Shown: piece by piece, positions 56,203-62,025 of the stretch
Position numbering within the stretch: position 1 is the stretch's first letter
Layout: the number at the start of each line of letters is the position of its first letter
Origin: a virus
Direction: 5' to 3' (one strand)
Length of the DNA stretch: 64,000 bases
IMG/VR virus record: IMGVR_UViG_3300036818_000127
Coordinates: 45,418 to 109,417 of that record
Position numbers and translations under genes: made by a program
Notes under the pieces: model-generated
Seen by the model: only the letters and a program-made list of their open reading frames with translations
Database searches by the model: none
What the model was told of the DNA's origin: nothing

Positions 56203-56243
56203 AGCCCTTTAGAGATTAGATAAAAACTGGTCTCTAAAGGGCT
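56203..56243 (+). terminator. 13-bp perfect hairpin abutting promoter copy 12
   Basis: AGCCCTTTAGAGA at 56203-56215 pairs perfectly with TCTCTAAAGGGCT at 56231-56243, whose last base is the first of the -35 box. It probably ends the upstream operon, although no long T-run follows. Confidence 0.6.
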
Positions 56244-56271
56244 TGACAGTTTATGGAAGATATGCTATACT
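56243..56271 (+). promoter_or_regulatory. Regulon promoter copy 12
   Basis: TTGACA at 56243-56248, conserved spacer and TATACT at 56266-56271. It reads 56307 onward, possibly to 58588. Confidence 0.85.
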
Positions 56272-56306
56272 TAGGATAGATAAGAAACACACGGAGGAAT
56301 CGAGAA

Positions 56307-56702
56307 ATGAAACAAGTCACTTTCTGGGACATCACCGACTTAGACCGCAACGAGGTCTACTACCATGCGGTACATGGCAACGTGTTCGGAATGCTTCAGA
56401 ACCAAGCTGAAGACGGTGAGATTATTCTCTGGGGTCGCAATGAGGATGAGGATAAAGAGTGGAGAGAGCGAGGAAAGGGCGAAGTTTCATGCAGTTCCTT
56501 CGATACAATGCAGGTGTCAATCGACAATTTCTTCGATGAGAATGGGATGATTTTCATCCTGGCAGGTGAGAACCCACGCCAGTACAAAGAGTATGAATAT
56601 CTCATCACCACTCCAGAGTGGAAGATTGTCGGGGGACTTCGCCCAACTGAAGACCCAGAAGTGTTTCAGTTGTACACAATAGAAGAAATGGTGGGATTGT
56701 AG
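56307..56702 (+). CDS. Unknown protein, 131 aa
   Basis: GGAGGAATCGAGAA precedes the ATG. It is mixed alpha/beta with an acidic middle (EDGEIILWGRNEDEDKEWRE). No family is recognised. It is the first gene behind promoter copy 12. Confidence 0.55.
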   Translation: MKQVTFWDITDLDRNEVYYHAVHGNVFGMLQNQAEDGEIILWGRNEDEDKEWRERGKGEVSCSSFDTMQVSIDNFFDENGMIFILAGENPRQYKEYEYLITTPEWKIVGGLRPTEDPEVFQLYTIEEMVGL

Positions 56703-56703
56703 T

Positions 56704-57087
56704 ATGCCTGGATCGTTACGCCTACCTCCTGAGCTAGAGGCAGAATGCGCCATGCTCTATCCAGGACTCACACATGAGGAATATGGGGCATCGAAGAAAG
56801 GACTAAAAAACGTGGAAAACATCACTATCACAGCGGACGTTGTAAAAATCATGAGAGGCCATCATCAGGACCTCGTTCAGGATGGTAATACTATCTCGTT
56901 CAAGGTAAAGGATAAAGCCCAATTTGGCCCAATCAGAGCTTGGTACTACCTCTTACCTGATAATACAATTGTAGAGCATATTGACCCACCCAAAGCACTG
57001 CCTGGGCTAATATCGACAATCCAGAGCTTTCTAGGGATGTTCTGGAAAGAGCTTCAGCAAATAGAAGCAAAGAGAGTATCCAAGTAG
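56704..57087 (+). CDS. Unknown protein with a THEEY module, 127 aa
   Basis: The N terminus (LEAECAMLYPGLTHEEYGAS) matches the C terminus of 55358-55642. After it comes a beta-rich domain (QDGNTISFKVKDKAQFGPIR). The two genes may share a partner-binding segment. Confidence 0.55.
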   Translation: MPGSLRLPPELEAECAMLYPGLTHEEYGASKKGLKNVENITITADVVKIMRGHHQDLVQDGNTISFKVKDKAQFGPIRAWYYLLPDNTIVEHIDPPKALPGLISTIQSFLGMFWKELQQIEAKRVSK

Positions 57088-57113
57088 CCGAGGGCAATCT
57101 CAGAAAGGACGAT

Positions 57114-57335
57114 ATGAAACATTGGATAGCGACAGACCCAAAGGATGAGGAATGTTTGAAGTTCCTCTTGCAGCATCCTCTCCTCAACAACGAGGACTGC
57201 TACGATTTTGAGCAGGAATCGGAGAAGGGCAACATTACCCTCTACTTCGCGACCAAACAGCCTCTTGATGAGGAAGATCAGCATAATCTCGGTAGCCCGA
57301 AAGGCGTACTTAATTTCAGTTTCAACGAAGAGTAG
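57114..57335 (+). CDS. Small acidic protein, 73 aa
   Basis: AGAAAGGACGATATG gives the start. The product is acidic (LDEEDQHNLGSPKGVLNFSF). The same AGAAAGGAC leader ends structured RNA copy A, though the rest of that RNA is absent here. Confidence 0.5.
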   Translation: MKHWIATDPKDEECLKFLLQHPLLNNEDCYDFEQESEKGNITLYFATKQPLDEEDQHNLGSPKGVLNFSFNEE

Positions 57336-57417
57336 CCACCAGACGGGTGGCAGGACCAACAGTAGTCAGCACGCCTGATGTTCAGGCAGTGCTCTAGCAC
57401 AAGAAAGGGAACAGAAA

Positions 57418-57606
57418 ATGGCATGTAAAGAAATCGGGTGTAATACCCAGTGGACATTTGCAGACGGGCTATGTGAGGTCTGCTACTTCCGTAAGCAAAA
57501 CAGCAGCAGTACTACAAAGAAGCCCAGAAGCGGGCATACGATGCAGACGCTTGAAAGCGTCTATCATGGCAACTCGGATGTACGCAAGGTGCGTCTTGAG
57601 AAGTAG
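57418..57606 (+). CDS. Small Cys-rich protein, 62 aa
   Basis: MACKEIGCNTQWTFADGLCE then VCYF gives a C-x4-C...CxxC zinc site. A basic tail follows. The 82-base gap before it contains CCACC/GGTGG and GCCTGA/TCAGGC hairpins. Confidence 0.5.
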   Translation: MACKEIGCNTQWTFADGLCEVCYFRKQNSSSTTKKPRSGHTMQTLESVYHGNSDVRKVRLEK

Positions 57607-57623
57607 TAGTCCCCCAAATTGAA

Positions 57624-57654
57624 GAGGACTCGAGCCATACACGCACGAGTCCTC
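57624..57654 (+). promoter_or_regulatory. Intercistronic hairpin before 57747
   Basis: GAGGACTC at 57624-57631 pairs with GAGTCCTC at 57647-57654. It is followed at 57672 by TGTGGGCTGTAGTGAGTTGA, which recurs almost exactly at 58286 after the hairpin there. Confidence 0.5.
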
Positions 57655-57746
57655 CAGCTTCACGGCTCAATGTGTGGGCTGTAGTGAGTTGATATAGCAC
57701 AAAATCGTGAGGGCCACGGTCCTCTAGTCGAGAAAGAAGGTATCAC

Positions 57747-57944
57747 ATGAGACAGGAAAGAATTAGAAAAGAGCATCCAGCCAGTGAGACTGCAAAGCAT
57801 GAAGGCGTCCCCTGCAGCCATGAAGAGCTGTATAATTATGCTCAGCAAGAGATAGCGCAGCATAGCGCACAAGCCGCTGAGAGCGCCCGTCGTCTCCAAG
57901 AGTGGGATGATGAGCAGCATCGAATTGCACGGGAGTCAAAATGA
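57747..57944 (+). CDS. Small charged protein, 65 aa
   Basis: GAAGGTATCAC precedes the ATG. The product is charged and helical (CSHEELYNYAQQEIAQHSAQ, ESARRLQEWDDEQHRIARES). It overlaps the next gene by 4 bases. Confidence 0.5.
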   Translation: MRQERIRKEHPASETAKHEGVPCSHEELYNYAQQEIAQHSAQAAESARRLQEWDDEQHRIARESK

Positions 57945-58234
57945 GCTGGAACATTAGTCGTGCGAAGGCTTTTCTTCCCACTCTGTTAGGTATTCATGAT
58001 CAGCATCCCGATTTCTTCGATGCTGATCTCACCTACAACAATGTGAGGTCTCGTCTGCAAGCAGCGGGATGGGACTTCATCACAAAGCCCCTATTCTGGG
58101 ATTCGGGAGTGGAAAAAGACCAATATAAGTATCTCGTAAATGAACAGCCCCATGCAGACATCCTCGTGATGAATTTGCACGGCTACCACGATCTAGAAGG
58201 CGTAGATGCATGGCTAAGAGGTAGAGGAAAGTAG
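57941..58234 (+). CDS. Unknown protein, 97 aa
   Basis: It is mixed alpha/beta (ILVMNLHGYHDLEGVDAWLR near the end). No motif is recognised. It is followed directly by a long hairpin. Confidence 0.5.
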   Translation: MSWNISRAKAFLPTLLGIHDQHPDFFDADLTYNNVRSRLQAAGWDFITKPLFWDSGVEKDQYKYLVNEQPHADILVMNLHGYHDLEGVDAWLRGRGK

Positions 58235-58294
58235 CCCACCGCACAAACACTCAACCGGCTTCCACCACGGAGCCGGTTGAGTGTTGTGTGGGCT
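58233..58294 (+). promoter_or_regulatory. Long intercistronic hairpin with a conserved loop
   Basis: AGCCCAC pairs with GTGGGCT at the base and ACTCAACCGGCT pairs with AGCCGGTTGAGT higher up, leaving the loop TCCACCACGG. The terminator at 58607 has the same loop (TCCACAACGG) on a different stem. Confidence 0.65.
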
Positions 58295-58342
58295 GTGGTG
58301 AGTTGATATAGTTAGGGCATAAGCCCTAGAAAGAGAAAGTAA

Positions 58343-58588
58343 ATGAAGCATTCAACAAGTTTAAATTTCTTCGATGGCACAGCAGATCGAGCTGCTGAAA
58401 TTATCCGTAAGGATTTCCCAGGTGTCGAGGTGAGCACAGACAAGCATGGTAATCTCGATATCGAGCATAATTTCTACATCGGGCGTCATCTCAACGATAA
58501 ATATAATCCCTGTCCAAGTATCGGCAGTCGGCCTGTGCATCCTGCTTTTGAAAATTGTAGTGTGACGTTCCACGACGAAGAGAATTAG
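58343..58588 (+). CDS. Unknown protein, 81 aa
   Basis: AGAAAGAGAAAGTAA precedes the ATG. The protein has a mixed fold with a His-rich C terminus. It ends the plus-strand run. Confidence 0.5.
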   Translation: MKHSTSLNFFDGTADRAAEIIRKDFPGVEVSTDKHGNLDIEHNFYIGRHLNDKYNPCPSIGSRPVHPAFENCSVTFHDEEN

Positions 58589-58606
58589 CCCACACAACAA
58601 TAATCA

Positions 58607-58642
58607 AGCCTGCTTCCACAACGGAAAGCAGGCTCTTTTTTT
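58607..58642 (+). terminator. Intrinsic terminator with the shared TCCACMACGG loop
   Basis: AGCCTGCTT at 58607-58615 pairs with AAGCAGGCT at 58626-58634, followed by CTTTTTTTA. The loop TCCACAACGGA matches the hairpin at 58233-58294. Confidence 0.8.
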
Positions 58643-58667
58643 ATACCCACAAATGGCTCAATACTTC

Positions 58668-58958
58668 CTACTTTTTCATCTTTACATACAACCTCATCCA
58701 ATATCTTCTACTCTGTTCAATTAGCTCATCTTTCCTTGACTCAACATCTTCGAGCTGCTTTGGGTGGATCTTCCAACGTCCACCACGCCCTCTACTATTG
58801 AGCTTCCTTTCCCTGTCTGCCTGTAACCATCCCTTTCTACACCAAGTACATGCAGTCGCCAGTGATACGTGATATATCTCGCTTACTTGTCTTGTTGTGT
58901 AGTAGTCATGTTCTACACGTAAATTACTAAGAGTCTGCTGATGATACTCTGTTGCCAT
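58668..58958 (-). CDS. MerR/excisionase-like HTH protein, 96 aa
   Basis: YYTTRQVSEIYHVSLATACT then WCRKGWLQADRERKLNSRGR and GGRWKIHPKQLE is the HTH_17-type fold with its wing. A helical basic C terminus follows. It is probably a regulator or recombination accessory factor. Confidence 0.7.
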   Translation of the reverse strand: MATEYHQQTLSNLRVEHDYYTTRQVSEIYHVSLATACTWCRKGWLQADRERKLNSRGRGGRWKIHPKQLEDVESRKDELIEQSRRYWMRLYVKMKK

Positions 58959-59227
58959 AGTGCGGTCCTCCTTCTAAAATAGCTTTACATCTATAAGACG
59001 ATAGAAAGATACAAAAATAACACAGACCATATGTTCTAATAGTATTGCCATCTATGTTATACAAGAAGTTCCTTTGCAGACTACTTGACATGAGAGATAT
59101 AATGCTATCTATGCATCTATTTAGAGGTATGAAATAGGAGCTGGCTAGGCCAATACCTAACTCATACTATGATACTCATTCCTTGTCTCTTACTTGTTTA
59201 CCTCGCTTTGCTGTTATGCGGTTCTGT
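58959..59227. other. Intergenic region with a possible short transcript
   Basis: No gene is supported. TTGACA at 59085-59090 lies near TATAAT at 59098-59103, but the 7-base spacing is wrong for a promoter. A short hydrophobic frame from 59169 runs into the terminator below and is not accepted. Confidence 0.3.
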
Positions 59228-59268
59228 AAAAAGAGGCTTACTCATTGGGGGAGTAAGCCTCTTTTTTT
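59228..59268. terminator. Bidirectional intrinsic terminator
   Basis: AAAAAGAGGCTTACTC at 59228-59243 pairs perf­ectly with its complement starting GAGTAAGCC at 59251, with T-runs on both strands. It ends the minus-strand gene 59268-59594. Confidence 0.85.
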
Positions 59269-59594
59269 TACGCATTGTATCTCTCTCTACTTGGGAGAAG
59301 CACATATCCATAATCTTGCACGCAATATACATAAAAGCCGGTCCATATGATTTTGCGTCGAATACGGTTGATATGCTTTTCCATCATTACCCTCGCATTC
59401 CTGTCAGCATCGCGGTTATAGACAATGCGTGCAAGATCATCATAAGTAACCGGAGTGCCATTCCTCAGGGGATAGATCAATCGGTACTCAGTCGGCGTGA
59501 AAGGTATGCCTCTACCCTCTGAGACAAGCGCATACCTTTGACTGCTCCACGGTACTCCCTTGGCCCCAGCGAGCTTCTTAAACTCTATTTGCAT
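59268..59594 (-). CDS. OmpR/PhoB-type winged-helix protein, 108 aa
   Basis: FTPTEYRLIYPLRNGTPVTY, then DDLARIVYNRDADRNARVMM, EKHINRIRRKI and CVQDYGYVLL form the complete C-terminal DNA-binding domain of OmpR-family regulators. There is no receiver domain. It lies 12 bases downstream of the TnpB-like nuclease gene on the same strand, so both may be one transcript. Confidence 0.75.
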   Translation of the reverse strand: MQIEFKKLAGAKGVPWSSQRYALVSEGRGIPFTPTEYRLIYPLRNGTPVTYDDLARIVYNRDADRNARVMMEKHINRIRRKIIWTGFYVYCVQDYGYVLLPSRERYNA

Positions 59595-59606
59595 CTTCTT
59601 CTTTAC

Positions 59607-61298
59607 TCATGCTTTAAATCCTCGTGCAAACTCTTCCCATGTTGTCCGCTCTGCTTCTGGTATCTCCTTTTGCTTCTGCTTCGATCTGAGCTGTAAGAAG
59701 GGAAGCTTGCGCACAATATTGATACCACTCTGCTGTCCTACATCTGTTGTGTACCCACATTCAATGCAATGAAAGAGGTTCTTATCTTCTTTGTCGAAGT
59801 TCTCTTTGCTCACACAGCCACATTGCGAACAAGTGGAAGCCGTGTAAGCACTGCTGACTTTACGGAGTGGTGTTAGACCAGCAATGTCTAGTTTGGTCGC
59901 TAGGAGGTCCTGGAGCTTCTGATATTGCCTTCTCTGGAGTATACGGTTGAAGGCTTTCCCCTTCCCTCCAACACGCTTTTTCGGGGCAATGTAGCTTAGA
60001 TCTTCTACGATCACCTGGGACTGATGTGTACGGGCCATCTCGACAATACTATTAGCTACTTGGTGGACATGGCGGTCTGCAATCCGTGCGCGTCTCCTAT
60101 CCCCTTTCGTTGTTTTTCCCTTTTTCTGCTTGATAGCTATATTCTTTTCAATCGCACCAATTAATCCGTTTAATTCATCGGTACTAACATTGAAAGTTTC
60201 AATGACTTCCTTCCCGTCCAGGGAAACGACAGCCCCAGATGCTAAATAAGAAATAGATCGGTCAATACCTAGGTAGGTCGCTGGCTTTATTCGCTCAGGT
60301 CTGGGGAACTGGAAGGCGACATGGAGCTGGTACTTATCTCCATATTTCATCAGTTTAGCAGACACAGGCCAAGCAGGCTTTACACTAGTATCGCCTGACC
60401 TCTGCGGAAGGAAGGCATGTTTAGTAAAACGTAGCATGTTCTCATGCCACCTTCCCATTTCTAGAGGGACAAGAATGGAGCGAGTCCCATTTCCAAAGGA
60501 CCTGACCTCCTGATACCTGCCCATTCCAAGATGGTAATCCCCCAAGATAGTGTGAGTACTTGTACTGTACCGCTTCAGTCCTGTTTTATGTTCCTGGAAA
60601 CCTTTGTTCCGCATGTAAATATTCTCAGGTTCACGGATATCGATGTATTGTCCATCTATATCGATCCTTCTTCCATGATTGGACAATTCTCCGATAACAT
60701 ACAGTCTCACATAGAATGTGCGCGTCTCTGGATTGTAGAAAATACGGAATCCCTGATCAGGCATGCTATTCCCGAAAGATAAGGGCACCAGCCCTCGCTG
60801 TCGTGTGCGGAGCAGTTGGTCGCGGAGTGTATTCTCTTCTTCTAGGTCATCTGAGATAGTCCGCAGACCTTCTAGTGCGGCCTCTCGCTTTGCATCACGG
60901 TTATCTTCTTCAACCCTGTTAGGGTAGGATGGCTTCTGCTTTTCTGTCAATGACAGTTCAGCGAAACTCAAGAGGGTGCTAGCAATATCTGACTTCATCG
61001 ATGCACGCAGCCGGGCCTCTAGAGGTTCAAGTAACTGGTCCAGATCTGGTATCTTGTTCGTTCGGAAAAGAGCAGTTTCTAATGTCCTAGCATTCGTTAG
61101 CTCTTCTCCATTGCTCTCGCGTACTGCAAATACAGCCATTGCATGCAATTCCTCTGCTGTATAGCTAGAGAAGAAATCAAGGATTGATGTGTAGGCTCTT
61201 GTGTAATTCTGCAATGCCTCATCAAGCACTGCTCTGATGTGTTTCGTGGGGTTGTGGATGGTGAACACTGCTGTTCGGTGAATGTGTTTTCCTGGCAT
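59607..61298 (-). CDS. TnpB/Cas12-like RuvC nuclease, 563 aa
   Basis: The RuvC parts are intact: Asp346 in YLGIDRSISYL, Glu432 in VIVEDLSYIAPKK, and Asp519 in GYTTDVGQQSGINI. A zinc finger (Cys490, Cys493, Cys511, Cys514) sits between motifs II and III, as in TnpB and Cas12. The protein is longer than most TnpBs (about 350-450 aa) because of ~150 extra residues before residue 340. No TnpA transposase and no obvious IS200/IS605 ends are seen. GAAGGAGGGCATGCC precedes the ATG. A structured RNA candidate and the TGCAAC array are read away from it. TnpB and Cas12 proteins cut DNA with a guide RNA. Confidence 0.8.
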   Translation of the reverse strand: MPGKHIHRTAVFTIHNPTKHIRAVLDEALQNYTRAYTSILDFFSSYTAEELHAMAVFAVRESNGEELTNARTLETALFRTNKIPDLDQLLEPLEARLRASMKSDIASTLLSFAELSLTEKQKPSYPNRVEEDNRDAKREAALEGLRTISDDLEEENTLRDQLLRTRQRGLVPLSFGNSMPDQGFRIFYNPETRTFYVRLYVIGELSNHGRRIDIDGQYIDIREPENIYMRNKGFQEHKTGLKRYSTSTHTILGDYHLGMGRYQEVRSFGNGTRSILVPLEMGRWHENMLRFTKHAFLPQRSGDTSVKPAWPVSAKLMKYGDKYQLHVAFQFPRPERIKPATYLGIDRSISYLASGAVVSLDGKEVIETFNVSTDELNGLIGAIEKNIAIKQKKGKTTKGDRRRARIADRHVHQVANSIVEMARTHQSQVIVEDLSYIAPKKRVGGKGKAFNRILQRRQYQKLQDLLATKLDIAGLTPLRKVSSAYTASTCSQCGCVSKENFDKEDKNLFHCIECGYTTDVGQQSGINIVRKLPFLQLRSKQKQKEIPEAERTTWEEFARGFKA

Positions 61299-61386
61299 GG
61301 CATGCCCTCCTTCAATCTGGTTAGCATCTATAATACCCTATCTTTTACGTCGGAACATGAAAAATTGTTCATAATTGGATTAGGTA

Positions 61387-61415
61387 TTGACAACTTGATT
61401 AGCGGCTATTATACT
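61387..61415 (+). promoter_or_regulatory. Strong promoter reading toward the TGCAAC array
   Basis: TTGACA at 61387-61392 and TATACT at 61410-61415 are separated by exactly 17 bases (ACTTGATTAGCGGCTAT), unrelated to the regulon spacer. It lies 89 bases from the nuclease start and points the other way. Confidence 0.75.
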
Positions 61416-61421
61416 CTGCTC

Positions 61422-61735
61422 TGTAATCTTCGGATTGCTTGGGCTCGTGAGCTACGGCTCGGTAGTTGCAGGCCCAATCCCTGGGAGAGTGCCGTATGAC
61501 TTCTGATTCCCTGTTGAGGGATAAGAAGCGAGTCATGGTCATATAGGGTACATTCGTGTGCCTTGTGACTATGCCTTCTCTGATTCCCGATATCGGGAAA
61601 AGGAAGCTTGACACCTTCTGGAGAGAACAACGCCACAAAACCGGAAACGGTACTCGCTTCGCGGTGGCTCCCTTTGGGCCAACTCTCATGTGCAGCACGA
61701 TGAATGAGCAGGGGATGTTGCAACTCTGCTAATCT
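61422..61735 (+). ncRNA. Structured RNA candidate between the nuclease and the array
   Basis: No gene fits this stretch. It folds locally well: TTGGGC/GCCCAA around GAGCTACGGCTC, the palindrome TTCCCGATATCGGGAA inside a larger CCTTC/GGAAG pairing, and CGCCAC/GTGGC around CCGGAAACGG. It contains GTAGTTGCAGG near 61462, whose GTTGCA is the reverse complement of the array motif TGCAAC, and ATGTTGCAAC near 61716. A guide scaffold or tracr-like role is possible. It starts at the promoter above. Confidence 0.5.
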
Positions 61736-61793
61736 ACTGATGCTTTGATGGGATACACTGCTACAGCCTGGCAGTGGGACGGCTCACTCTCAT

Positions 61794-61905
61794 GTTGCAT
61801 TAGAACTTGTTGAGACGCTCCTTTACAACTGAAGGAATGAAGCCTTTCAGTATTTGTTGCATTATGCTGAAATGCGGTTCTACCTGCTCATAGCTAGTTG
61901 TTGCA
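61794..61905 (-). repeat. Inverted-orientation copies of the array motif
   Basis: GTTGCA occurs at 61794, 61856 and 61900, spaced 62 and 44 bases. These are the reverse complement of TGCAAC, which takes over from 62026 onward. The orientation switch marks the start of the main array. Confidence 0.5.
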
Positions 61906-62025
61906 TAGTTGATGAGCAGGTAGGTGTCTATAAGAGAGTCTGTGCAGCTATGTAAGAGGATATATAGCGCAGCATTGCTTGTAACCAATAAGGATAGATG
62001 ACAACATAGAGTATAGGCTGTCGAC

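Noticed and set aside
59169-59522. Plus-strand hydrophobic frame opposite the OmpR-type gene
   Set aside because: It runs through a strong bidirectional terminator and lies opposite a clear winged-helix domain on the minus strand.
59607-61298. Annotating an IS200/IS605 transposon around the TnpB-like gene
   Set aside because: No TnpA gene, no subterminal hairpins with target motifs and no clear element ends were visible.
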